Origin: Anaerocolumna chitinilytica | Lineage (GTDB): Bacteria; Bacillota; Clostridia; Lachnospirales; Lachnospiraceae | Direction: 5' to 3' | Assembly (NCBI RefSeq): GCF_014218355.1 | Contig: NZ_AP023368.1 | Coordinates: 186,001 to 250,000 of the forward strand | Length of the DNA stretch: 64,000 nucleotides | Shown: piece by piece, positions 52,619 to 59,711 of the stretch | Position numbering within the stretch: the stretch's first letter is position 1 | How the letters are laid out: each line of letters starts with the position of its first letter | Notes under the pieces: model-generated | The model's database searches: none | Told to the model about the DNA's origin: nothing | Seen by the model: the letters and a program-made list of their open reading frames with translations, nothing else | Program-made: the position numbers and the translations under genes

Positions 52619-52685
52619 TGAGAAAAATTCCCTCACCAGAAGATTAGTACTTTTATTCTCACTGCGTCTTCTATATTTACATAAC

Positions 52686-52731
52686 AAAAAAGTAGTTACT
52701 ACACTAAAACCAGTGCAGTAACTACTTTTTT
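52686..52731. terminator. Right-end hairpin of cassette B
   Basis: A 20-bp stem with one mismatch (52686-52705 with 52712-52731), A- and T-runs on its flanks and loop AAAACC. It can terminate in both directions and lies 6 bp before tRNA-end copy 2. A hairpin of the same plan and loop occurs at 54544-54593. Confidence 0.85.
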
Positions 52732-52737
52732 ATTACA

Positions 52738-52756
52738 GCGGATAACGGGAATCGAA
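52738..52756 (-). repeat. tRNA-Gly 3'-end copy 2 (att-like)
   Basis: Nineteen bases identical to the 3' end of the tRNA-Gly gene at 54598-54616 (T-loop through acceptor stem). Identity stops abruptly at the T-loop; the next bases (TATGTAC) instead match the sequence after copy 1. It marks the junction of cassettes B and A. Confidence 0.85.
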
Positions 52757-52804
52757 TATGTACGAAACCCGGGAAGTCCTTATTTATTGTTTGTCAGATG
52801 GGAA

Positions 52805-52825
52805 GGACATAGTCGCCAGGTGACA
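52805..52825 (+). repeat. Left-end motif of cassette A
   Basis: GGACATAGTCGCCAGGTGAC is related to the two repeats at 51103-51196, with the same distance from the tRNA-end copy (about 65 bp). It is followed by a short structured stretch (52850-52890) with GGGC/GCCC complementarity. Confidence 0.5.
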
Positions 52826-52977
52826 AATCAGTAACATGATTTATGTCACGGGCGAAGAAAATAGCGGTCCTTCGGTAGCCCGTTATCCTAATGCACCATT
52901 TTATTATACCGGAAGCCGTAACTTCTTGTTGAACTAACATATATTATAACTAGAATAATTTGTATTCGAGGATAATT

Positions 52978-53574
52978 ATGAATTATACTAGTTCCGCTCC
53001 ACAGGGTATGATATTTCCAGGTGAAACAATAATACATGTAGATAACGCTCTAATTGAGGAAGTTGCTGCAAACACAGAAAGTACAGGGTATATTTTAATA
53101 TATTACGAAGTAAGCGACGAGAACAATATGACTAGCATGCAGGAAATCAGGCTAAATGTAGCGAATAACACCATTATCATCGATGAAAAGGGAATATCAC
53201 TTAATATGTATGATTTACAAGAGGGAATGCGAATAGATGCAGATTTCTCTTCTGCAGTGACAAGAAGTATTCCCCCTCAATCAAGCGCGTACCGGATTTT
53301 AGTATTGCAAGAAGAAGCTTCTTTTTATATAACAACGGACCGTGTTGTAAGTGTTGATACAATTAATGGTCTCCTTCTCACCGGAAACCCCTATGACATG
53401 TATGATCAGATGATGTTCAACATTTCTGATGAAACAATGATTCTGGATCAAAATGGTAACGCCATTCCATTAGAAGCAATTCAACCTGGGCAGAAAGTAC
53501 GGGTGGAACATGCCATATACGAGACCCTTAGCATTCCTCCTCAATCTCCTGCTTACTTGGTGCAGGTTCTATAA
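52978..53574 (+). CDS. Unknown 198-aa protein with an internal duplication
   Basis: The family is not recognised. The sequence is strand-rich and contains two related halves, each ending in the same signature: TRSIPPQSSAYRILVLQ (about residues 98-114) and TLSIPPQSPAYLVQVL (about 183-198). Each half has a D-x-x-T-x-I-x-D-x-x-G stretch (NNTIIIDEKGISL, DETMILDQNGNAIPL). It resembles small beta-barrel domains seen in Firmicutes of unknown role. There is no signal peptide. The ATG at 52978 (after GAGG) is preferred over TTG at 52960. It is the first gene of cassette A. Confidence 0.62.
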   Translation: MNYTSSAPQGMIFPGETIIHVDNALIEEVAANTESTGYILIYYEVSDENNMTSMQEIRLNVANNTIIIDEKGISLNMYDLQEGMRIDADFSSAVTRSIPPQSSAYRILVLQEEASFYITTDRVVSVDTINGLLLTGNPYDMYDQMMFNISDETMILDQNGNAIPLEAIQPGQKVRVEHAIYETLSIPPQSPAYLVQVL

Positions 53575-53691
53575 AATTAATTATACCCCTGGTCCTGCAA
53601 TTAGCTTTTGCATGACGGGGGTATTTGACAGATCGCCTGCACATCTGCCAAAACAGCTCTTAAGAATTGAATTTTTATTGGAGGCGATGAT

Positions 53692-54465
53692 ATGAGCCAA
53701 CAGATTAGAAAAAATGATATGCTGCCATATGAAGAGGATTTAATGAAGAATAGATATCTTCTTACAATGCAAGAGGGAGATGTGACTGGTGATGGTATTC
53801 CTGATAAAGTATATTTATATGGCAGTAAAACAGCGGACACAAAATCAAGTTTTGTAGATAATATTTCAATCGTTATTGAGGATGGATATTCAGGTAAAAA
53901 CAGCACCATTACTCCGGATTTTAATGCCGGATATAATCCCAGGTTATTTCTCGGTGATTTTACAGCAGATGGTGTGGATGATATTAAATTAAGTATAAAT
54001 TCAGGCGGCAGCGGCGGTTATGGCTATTTTTATATCTATGCTTATATTAATAATATACCCACAGAAATTTTTAACTTTAATCAATATAATGCCTTGTTTC
54101 AGTATAAGGTGGATTACATTGATCTTTATAGGGTTGTGGTATACAATGTCAACCATGATAAACTATTTGTATTGGATGTAAGTTACAAAGGCGATGAATA
54201 CGTATCACAGTATTATGATGAATCGGGTATGTTAAAAATGCCGATTCAAGGGGATGTTCTGGGTGTAAATGCGATAATGCCATTTATTCAGAACGAAGAA
54301 GTAAATGCCTATGAGCTTTTGGTATATCAACGGATCATTGGACCTATAAACAGTGATACCTTGGGGTATATCGAGAATGTACTCTCGTGGGATGGAAAAG
54401 AATTTTATTCTACACGGATGTCAGCCGTGATACCGGGCCTGCTTTTGAATCCACCGGTAGGATGA
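53692..54465 (+). CDS. FG-GAP/VCBS-like repeat protein, function unknown
   Basis: This 257-aa protein has no signal peptide. It contains two calcium-loop-like repeats, GDVTGDGIPDKVYLYG and GDFTADGVDDIKLSI (residues about 29-44 and 83-97), each D-x-x-x-D-G-x-x-D as in VCBS/FG-GAP blades, then a beta-rich remainder (SGGSGGYGYFYIYAYINN, LFVLDVSYKGDEYVSQYYDESG). This resembles spore- or surface-associated repeat proteins of Bacilli, but no function is known. GGAGGCG precedes the ATG. It is the second gene of cassette A, probably co-transcribed with the first. Confidence 0.65.
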   Translation: MSQQIRKNDMLPYEEDLMKNRYLLTMQEGDVTGDGIPDKVYLYGSKTADTKSSFVDNISIVIEDGYSGKNSTITPDFNAGYNPRLFLGDFTADGVDDIKLSINSGGSGGYGYFYIYAYINNIPTEIFNFNQYNALFQYKVDYIDLYRVVVYNVNHDKLFVLDVSYKGDEYVSQYYDESGMLKMPIQGDVLGVNAIMPFIQNEEVNAYELLVYQRIIGPINSDTLGYIENVLSWDGKEFYSTRMSAVIPGLLLNPPVG

Positions 54466-54543
54466 GAAGTAAATACACATTCACCATTGGATTCACACTT
54501 TTATTCTTGCAATCTTCGCTTCTTATGGTTCATCTACAGTAAT

Positions 54544-54593
54544 AAAAAAGGTACTATATCCCTCAAAACCAAGGGTTATAGTACCTTTTTTTT
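54544..54593. terminator. Terminator hairpin between cassette A and tRNA-Gly
   Basis: A 20-bp stem with one mismatch, flanked by AAAAAA and TTTTTTTT, loop CAAAACCA. On the minus strand it ends the tRNA transcript; on the + strand it ends the gene at 53692. The plan and loop match 52686-52731. Confidence 0.88.
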
Positions 54594-54596
54594 AAC

Positions 54597-54667
54597 AGCG
54601 GATAACGGGAATCGAACCCGCGTCTCAAGCTTGGGAAGCTCGCATTCTGCCAGTGAACCATATCCGC
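54597..54667 (-). tRNA. tRNA-Gly (anticodon CCC)
   Basis: It folds as a full cloverleaf on the minus strand: acceptor stem GCGGATA with TATCCGC, D-arm GTTC...GAAT, anticodon stem CGAGC with GCTTG and loop TTCCCAA (anticodon CCC), T-arm with TTCGATT loop. CCA is not encoded. Its 3' 19 bases are repeated at 52738-52756 and 51035-51053, marking it as an integration site. It reads GGG glycine codons. Confidence 0.93.
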
Positions 54668-54757
54668 ATATGATTGGAACGTACCCCTATTATAAATCCA
54701 TATAAAGGAAAATTCAACTGTAAAATCAGCAAAATTTTTAATTCGATATTTTTATAC

Positions 54758-54786
54758 TTGACAGTGCACTCATTTTACTGTAAACT
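54758..54786 (+). promoter_or_regulatory. Promoter of the ECF S-component gene
   Basis: A perfect TTGACA (54758-54763), 17 bp, then TAAACT (54781-54786). About 105 bp of leader separates it from the ATG at 54891. Confidence 0.6.
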
Positions 54787-54795
54787 ACAGTCAAT

Positions 54796-54815
54796 TACAG
54801 GTGACAAGACAGCTA
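54796..54815 (+). promoter_or_regulatory. Possible operator (ACAGGTGACAAGACAG)
   Basis: Directly downstream of the promoter, ACAGGTGACAAGACAG resembles the ACAGGTGTC-type sites I associate with the niacin repressor NiaR in Firmicutes. That would fit a niacin transporter gene downstream. The similarity is from memory and weakly supported. Confidence 0.3.
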
Positions 54816-54890
54816 ACATGATAGTAACATTTAAGAGTAAAGTAGCTGACTTTCTTTAATCATTAAAACCAAAAACGGGGGACATCTAAC

Positions 54891-55478
54891 ATGAATACTA
54901 AGAATTCCGTACAAACCATGACCATTGCAGCACTGCTTTCGGCTATTGCCATTCTGATTCCGATGTTTGCGCCTAAATTTATATTAGAGCCTGCATCCTT
55001 TACCCTAGCAAGTCATGTGCCCATCTTTATAGCAATGTTCATTTCACCTTATATTGCAGTAGCAGTAGCGATTATTTCCGCCATTGGATTTTTGCTGGCA
55101 GGAATCTTTCCGATCGTTGTTGTTTTAAGAGCATTATCCCATATTGTATTTGCGGTAGTTGGCTCTATCCTGCTTAAGAAGAATAAGAATTTCTTGAACA
55201 CGACCGGCGGATTTGTAACATTCGGTTTACTGATGGCATTAATTCATGCTGTTTGCGAGGTTACCGTAGTTACCTTTTTCTATTGGGGAAATAACATGAC
55301 CAGCGGTTATTATGATAAAGGATACCTTTTCTCAGTCATTTTATTAGTAGGAGTCGGCACCATTATTCATAGTATGATTGACTTTACAATTGCATTTGCT
55401 GTCTGGAAACCCCTTCAAAAGGTGGTATCTATACCCGCAAGCGTTAGAACTTCAAAACAACGTGAGGCAAGATATTAA
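54891..55478 (+). CDS. ECF-type vitamin transporter S component, niacin-like
   Basis: This 195-aa membrane protein has five to six TM helices and a short basic C-terminus. The start MNTKNSVQTMTIAALLSAIAILIPMFAPKFILEPASFTLASHVPIFIAMFISP strongly resembles NiaX-type energy-coupling-factor substrate components. The AxxxA-like small-residue spacing in TM1 needed to bind the T subunit is present (AALLSAIAI). It would load niacin or a related vitamin and use a shared EcfAT module encoded elsewhere. It is monocistronic, with promoter 54758 and terminator 55512. Confidence 0.65.
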   Translation: MNTKNSVQTMTIAALLSAIAILIPMFAPKFILEPASFTLASHVPIFIAMFISPYIAVAVAIISAIGFLLAGIFPIVVVLRALSHIVFAVVGSILLKKNKNFLNTTGGFVTFGLLMALIHAVCEVTVVTFFYWGNNMTSGYYDKGYLFSVILLVGVGTIIHSMIDFTIAFAVWKPLQKVVSIPASVRTSKQREARY

Positions 55479-55511
55479 TAGTGAGGGAGATTTATTTCTA
55501 TAAATAAATTA

Positions 55512-55553
55512 AAAGGCCATGCATCCAGAACATTTCTGTGATGCTTGGCCTTT
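55512..55553. terminator. Intrinsic terminator after ECF S-component gene
   Basis: A 14-bp outer stem with one mismatch (55512-55525 with 55540-55553), an inner CAGAA/TTCTG pairing, an A-run before it and TTTCTT after it. Confidence 0.82.
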
Positions 55554-55581
55554 CTTAATTTGTGCCTGGCAGGCATATATC

Positions 55582-55650
55582 TAAACGGGTGTAAGTCTCG
55601 AATCCCAGGGCAGTGGGAGAGGATGGTGGCTAGTCACCGCCTCTTACTTG
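55582..55650 (+). other. Structured GC-richer fragment, possibly group II intron remnant
   Basis: About 70 bp with CGGGTGTAAGTCTCG, CCCAGGGCAGTGGG and a hairpin GATGGTGGCTAGTCACC. The GGTG-AAGTC-type phrase and the GTGGCTAGTCACC hairpin recall domain I of bacterial group II introns. No reverse transcriptase gene or other intron domains are seen. It sits between convergent genes. Low confidence. Confidence 0.25.
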
Positions 55651-55719
55651 ATTTTCTCTTTCAGCAGATGTAACCTGTTTCTATTGTACCGCCTTATCCG
55701 ATAAACAACAGAGTATCCA

Positions 55720-56148
55720 TTAATCACCAAACACTTCCACAAATACTTTTCTGGTCTGAGGCCCGTCGAATTCTACAATATAGATATCCTGGGCACCACC
55801 GCAGATAATCTTTCCGTCTACTACCGGAAATACGCAATGATTTCCACAGATAAGACTTTTTATATGTCCGGTAGAGTTATTTCCTGTGGCACCATAACTG
55901 GGAAGGAAATGGGCATGGGCATAATCTGCCTCCAAAGGTACAATTCGGGTCAGGGTATCTGAAATATCTGTTTCTACACAGGGGAGCCCTTCATTTACCA
56001 TGATTCCTGTGGTGGTATGAGCAGTTACAACCAGTACCAATCCGTTCTTTACCGGGCTTTTTTCAACGATATCATGAACTTCTTTGGTAATCATATGAAA
56101 CTGCTCCGGTTTTCTGCTCATCCAGGTAATTTTCTGCAGGTCTACCAT
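55720..56148 (-). CDS. YjbQ/UPF0047-family protein
   Basis: This 142-aa cytoplasmic protein carries the YjbQ family signatures: VVTAHTTTGIMVNEG, a GNNSTGHIKSLICGN block (normally GN...AH(L/I)KS), FPVVDGKIICGGAQDIYIVEFDGPQTRKV. Family members have weak thiamine-phosphate synthase side activity; the true role is unsettled. It overlaps the amidohydrolase gene upstream by 7 bp and is the last gene of the long minus-strand operon, so it is co-expressed with sugar-amine catabolic genes. That setting suggests an accessory or damage-repair role. Confidence 0.87.
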   Translation of the reverse strand: MVDLQKITWMSRKPEQFHMITKEVHDIVEKSPVKNGLVLVVTAHTTTGIMVNEGLPCVETDISDTLTRIVPLEADYAHAHFLPSYGATGNNSTGHIKSLICGNHCVFPVVDGKIICGGAQDIYIVEFDGPQTRKVFVEVFGD

Positions 56149-57002
56149 TCTGCCGCCTCCTCTCCTAAGAATCTCAAAGCATTCTTATAATAGATGTTCT
56201 CTCTTGCATATTCCCTCATAGGTACTTTATCCAAGGCCCGAAGTAATTTAAACTGCCGGAATCGGGGGCCGTTTGAACCGAACATAATCTGGTTGTACAG
56301 TGCCCTTTCTGTCCATAAAGGTCCCATATCAACCGTAAACAGCCGCATCATGGATTCTTCCGGTGAATCCATATATAAGACGGAAGTGTCGGTATAAACA
56401 TTAGGATATTTAATCATCAACATAACCGTCTCCCGTACAAAGGGCCAGGCGAAATGAGCCAGACAGATACGGAGGTTCGGATATTTCACAGCAACCCCTT
56501 CAAACTTTAAGGGATGGGCATATTCCGTTATGCAGTCAGGCTCCCAACTAAGCCCCGCATGGAAGATAACAGGCTTATTATATTCCAGACATTTTTGATA
56601 TATTGGCTGCATACAATCATCCATTGGGTAAAAATGCTGTTTTGCCGGATTTAGTTTCAATCCTTTCAGCTTAAGAGTGCCAAAGGCATAATCCAGCACT
56701 TCAAGTGCGTCGTTTCTGTGGGGATCAACACTTGCAAAGCCAATAAACCGCTCCGGATGCTCTGATACCAGTTGTGCTATCTGGTCATTGGTTACGATAC
56801 AGCCTCCTTCGGTTGTGGTTAAGTCTAAGGGCAGGAGAGCAGCTTTGTCTACCCTGCCGTATTCCATTTCAACAAACATCTCTTCATAATCATAAGGAGA
56901 CTGTTTGTATACACCAAATGCTCTGGAACGGAACTCCAATTCCTCGGGGTTATTACAAATGGATTTGTAATAGATGGGGTGTATATGCATATCAATAATC
57001 AT
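56142..57002 (-). CDS. Amidohydrolase-2 family protein
   Basis: This 286-aa TIM-barrel hydrolase has an HxH metal motif at the start (MIIDMHIHP). Further ligands are plausible: a His in KPVIFHAGLSW (about residue 148), a His in ICLAHFAWP (about 183) and a late Asp/Asn region (QIMFGSNGPRFRQF, where family members normally have SDxP). GLKLNPAKQHFYPMD is typical of the ACMSD-like decarboxylase/hydrolase group. It could hydrolyse or decarboxylate the acyl or amino moiety released in this pathway. AAGGAGG precedes the ATG. Note the GSNGP in place of the usual (S/T)D. Substrate unknown. Confidence 0.82.
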   Translation of the reverse strand: MIIDMHIHPIYYKSICNNPEELEFRSRAFGVYKQSPYDYEEMFVEMEYGRVDKAALLPLDLTTTEGGCIVTNDQIAQLVSEHPERFIGFASVDPHRNDALEVLDYAFGTLKLKGLKLNPAKQHFYPMDDCMQPIYQKCLEYNKPVIFHAGLSWEPDCITEYAHPLKFEGVAVKYPNLRICLAHFAWPFVRETVMLMIKYPNVYTDTSVLYMDSPEESMMRLFTVDMGPLWTERALYNQIMFGSNGPRFRQFKLLRALDKVPMREYARENIYYKNALRFLGEEAAEW

Positions 57003-57023
57003 AGGTTTCCTCCTTTCCCGTAA

Positions 57024-57851
57024 TTAATATGGTTCAAATCTTGTTACAACCTCTGCACTGATCTTTGCACCAAATTCCATACAGGCAGGAATATCCCATC
57101 CCATCATGATGCCGTATGTAAAACCGGCTATATAGGAATCTCCTGCACCAACGGTATTTACGACTTTTACCGGCACAATACCCTGGCGGTAAAAGTTTTC
57201 ACCATCATAGCTAATGCTTCCATTTTCACCTAAAGTGGCAGTAACGATCTTTGCTCCGAAGGAACGAATCTTCTTTAGGAGGCTCTTAATATATTCATCT
57301 TCTTTGTCATAGGATAAAAATGCGTAATCTACATTTTTGTAATTCTCTTCTCGGTTATATTGAGGATCCTCACAAAAAGTAGAAAAATCCATTACTACTT
57401 TTACGCCGGCAGCTCTAATCTCCGCAAGATCATTCAATACATTTCCAAAAAGGTCCGTATGCATAAACTGAAAATTCTTGATATATTCCTTATCTTCCTC
57501 TGTAAGCTTAAAATCCAGCATAACGCCGTCAATTGCTTCTAAATGAACCCGGTCTATGCCATTGATTAAGTCCATCATCATTTTACAAGTTTCACCTTTA
57601 GCAGTATGCAGGTGGGAAATATCAATTCCTTCCTTTTCTAATGCTTCCCGCATCTTTTCCCCATAGATATCCGTTCCTACAACACTTAAGATACTTACGG
57701 GAACTCCCAAACGTTTTAAGTGAATGCCCCAATCCACACCGTTTCCGGTGGGATAGAATTTATTGAGTTTTTCATAAACATCAACACAGGAGAAACCTAC
57801 ACCAATTGCTTTTATATCCGGGATTCTTTCCTTAATCATATTTTTTTCCAT
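57024..57851 (-). CDS. PfkB-family sugar kinase (fructoselysine-6-kinase-like), copy 2
   Basis: This about 275-aa kinase has the N-terminal sugar-binding part AIGVGFSCVDVYEKLNKFYPTGNGVDWGIHLKRLG, typical of FrlD-like kinases. The C-terminal PfkB signature VNTVGAGDSYIAGFTYGIM has the anion hole GAGD and catalytic Asp. It is clearly different from the kinase encoded just upstream (57832-58689) and overlaps it by about 20 bp. ATG 57851 with GGAG upstream is chosen; ATG 57839, in an ATGATTAA overlap with the upstream stop, is an alternative. It probably phosphorylates an Amadori or ketose-amine substrate at C6. Confidence 0.85.
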   Translation of the reverse strand: MEKNMIKERIPDIKAIGVGFSCVDVYEKLNKFYPTGNGVDWGIHLKRLGVPVSILSVVGTDIYGEKMREALEKEGIDISHLHTAKGETCKMMMDLINGIDRVHLEAIDGVMLDFKLTEEDKEYIKNFQFMHTDLFGNVLNDLAEIRAAGVKVVMDFSTFCEDPQYNREENYKNVDYAFLSYDKEDEYIKSLLKKIRSFGAKIVTATLGENGSISYDGENFYRQGIVPVKVVNTVGAGDSYIAGFTYGIMMGWDIPACMEFGAKISAEVVTRFEPY

Positions 57852-58689
57852 AGCCAAACGCTCCGTCGATACAACATATTTTTGCAGCAAACCTGGCAGC
57901 TTCTGATAAGCTTTCCCTGATTGCTAAGTCACGGCTGCAGCCTTTTTTCAAGCGGTCAAGGTAGCCCACCAGGAAGGAAGTAATTAAGGAATCACCGGCA
58001 CCCATAGTATCCACTACCTTTTCGATTGGTTCTGCCGGCTGTTGATAGAACTGCTCCCCGTCAAATAAAATACATCCGTCAGCACCTCTGGAAGCACAGG
58101 CAAGCTTAGGTCCAAGAGAAACGATCCATTTTAAGCGTTCCTTGGTTTCTTCTTCGGTTCCGTCAAAGGAGCAAAAGGCAAAATCTACATCAGGAGCGAC
58201 CTCCCTGTAATACTCGTCCGTAGAATCATCGGAAAAGTCATAGGAAATAAAAATGCCTGCTTTCTTAATTTTATACAGCTCTTTTTCCATAAAACAGTAA
58301 TTACCGGAATGTACCAGGTCGAATTGCCTGATATACTCCAAATCAAACTGATCCAGAATAAAAGGAGTTTCTCCGCGGATACCACCTTCATTGGAACCTA
58401 AGAATACTCTGTCCCCATCTATTAAAGTCGCTCTTGCACATCCGTTTTCCCCATCCAGCTGCTGACACTTTATCATTTCGATGCCAATCTCCTGAAGTGT
58501 ATTTATTACATGTTCAGCTTCCTTATCATTTCCAAAGTACCCCATATAAGCGCTTCTGGCTGCTCCGAACATATTTGCATAGACAGCAAAATTCACACAA
58601 TTTCCGCCCGGATACATGGTTTTTAAATGTTCATATTTATCTACGACATTATCACCGAAACCTAATACATTTACATTATATTTACCCAT
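57832..58689 (-). CDS. PfkB-family sugar kinase (fructoselysine-6-kinase-like), copy 1
   Basis: This 285-aa kinase begins GKYNVNVLGFGDNVVDKYEHLKTMYPGGNCVNFAVYANMFG (the GGN substrate loop of FrlD/ribokinase-like enzymes) and ends with VDTMGAGDSLITSFLVGYL, giving the catalytic GAGD. FrlD converts fructoselysine to fructoselysine-6-phosphate; the SIS protein upstream would cleave that product. ATG 58689 is preferred to 58695 because AAAGAGG needs the longer spacing. Two kinases in one operon suggest two related substrates or two sequential steps. Confidence 0.87.
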   Translation of the reverse strand: MGKYNVNVLGFGDNVVDKYEHLKTMYPGGNCVNFAVYANMFGAARSAYMGYFGNDKEAEHVINTLQEIGIEMIKCQQLDGENGCARATLIDGDRVFLGSNEGGIRGETPFILDQFDLEYIRQFDLVHSGNYCFMEKELYKIKKAGIFISYDFSDDSTDEYYREVAPDVDFAFCSFDGTEEETKERLKWIVSLGPKLACASRGADGCILFDGEQFYQQPAEPIEKVVDTMGAGDSLITSFLVGYLDRLKKGCSRDLAIRESLSEAARFAAKICCIDGAFGYGKKYD

Positions 58690-58706
58690 AATCATACCTC
58701 TTTCTA

Positions 58707-59675
58707 TTAATATTCCACTACACCCATATAGCGTCTCATATCCAAAGGATGGCGGCGTTTATCCTGCAGGCCGGTGCGGTAAGCAACACTCATCGCATAA
58801 AAGAGGATAGGGTTAAAGTATTCCACGCAGGAATCATCTATTGCACCGATACCCAATTCTTCCGCATCTATCACTTCATATTTCTTAGCATATTTCTTTA
58901 AGAAGGTAAGTGCTCTTTCATCCATGACGCGGTTCGGACCTTTACTCATCAGAAGGATATATAAATGATCTTCATCTGTTACTTCAAAGGGTCCATGGAA
59001 GTATTCTCCGGAATGCAGGTAACAGCAATCCATCCACTGCATTTCCTGGAGGGAGCAGATAGAAAATCCGTAAGCTTGGGAATAAGAAGCACCGGAACCC
59101 ATAATATATAGGAAAGGTTCGTCCGCATATTTTTCCGCGAATACCCAGGTGCGGTTCTTTACCTTATTTACTGCCGCGCGTACAATGCCGTCAATTTTTT
59201 CAATGCCGTCTGCAATCCCATCATATAATTTATAATTCGGTTCCTGTACTTTCATGAGTTCGTTCAGGACACGAAGTACGATTCCCTGGGGTTTATCCTT
59301 TTCATTCACTGTATCTGACCAATCATAAACTACAGGTATCATGGAATCATCATTGCAGGCTGAATTCGGATTGTGTGTCATGGTAATGACAGCCGCCCCA
59401 CTGTTTTTACCCAGATGAGCTGCTTCTACAGTTTCCTTTGTATTACCGCCGTGGGAACAGATAAATACAAGACTGTTTTTACCCAGATGTTTCGGCGGAG
59501 CAATCACAAATTCTTTACTGGTATACCAAGCTCCATGCATGGTTTCTGATTCTGCTTGTATAAAATAGAAACCCGGATATAAATCGACCAAAGAGCCGCC
59601 GCAGGCAACAAAATAAATATCCTTGATTTCCCCATGTTTTTTTAATATTTGTTGTACTAATTCTCTTGCATTCAT
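58707..59675 (-). CDS. SIS-domain protein, FrlB-like 6-phosphate deglycase
   Basis: This 322-aa enzyme has two SIS domains. The first has IYFVACGGSLVDLYPG and FICSHGGNTKETVEAA (sugar-phosphate-binding Ser/Thr loop). The second has LYIMGSGASYSQAYGFSICSLQEMQW and YFHGPFEVTDED. It ends KRRHPLDMRRYMGVVEY, closely matching the FrlB ending with the catalytic-region His. FrlB splits fructoselysine-6-phosphate into glucose-6-phosphate and lysine; the amine moiety here is unknown. It follows the YfcC carrier gene and precedes the kinases. GGAGG precedes the ATG. Confidence 0.88.
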   Translation of the reverse strand: MNARELVQQILKKHGEIKDIYFVACGGSLVDLYPGFYFIQAESETMHGAWYTSKEFVIAPPKHLGKNSLVFICSHGGNTKETVEAAHLGKNSGAAVITMTHNPNSACNDDSMIPVVYDWSDTVNEKDKPQGIVLRVLNELMKVQEPNYKLYDGIADGIEKIDGIVRAAVNKVKNRTWVFAEKYADEPFLYIMGSGASYSQAYGFSICSLQEMQWMDCCYLHSGEYFHGPFEVTDEDHLYILLMSKGPNRVMDERALTFLKKYAKKYEVIDAEELGIGAIDDSCVEYFNPILFYAMSVAYRTGLQDKRRHPLDMRRYMGVVEY

Positions 59676-59711
59676 TGTTTATCCTCCATAAAATTTATTT
59701 CATTGTTTATG

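Larger units (their letters stand above)
51035..52737. mobile_element. Integrase-less tRNA-Gly cassette B (1.7 kb)
   Basis: This segment lies between tRNA-Gly 3'-end copies 1 and 2. It carries an effector-binding-protein gene and a broken GNAT gene. Its first about 90 bp resemble those of cassette A, including GTCGCCAGGTGACA, and its right end is a hairpin with an AAAACC loop placed directly before the next copy, as in cassette A. No integrase or transposase is encoded. It is interpreted as a non-autonomous element that used the tRNA 3' end as attachment site and was mobilised by an enzyme supplied from elsewhere. Confidence 0.6.
52738..54597. mobile_element. Integrase-less tRNA-Gly cassette A (1.9 kb)
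   Basis: This segment runs from tRNA-end copy 2 to the intact tRNA-Gly gene. It holds two unknown genes on the + strand (52978, 53692) and ends in a hairpin with an AAAACC loop directly before the tRNA 3' end. Its left end shares about 90 bp of similarity with cassette B. The intact tRNA at the right shows it to be the younger insertion, the tRNA 3' end having been rebuilt by the element's own copy. No recombinase gene is present. Confidence 0.6.

Noticed and set aside
52738..52800. A complete but degraded tRNA at the second tRNA-end copy
   Set aside because: Identity to tRNA-Gly stops sharply at the T-loop, and the following bases match the other cassette's end instead of the tRNA body.
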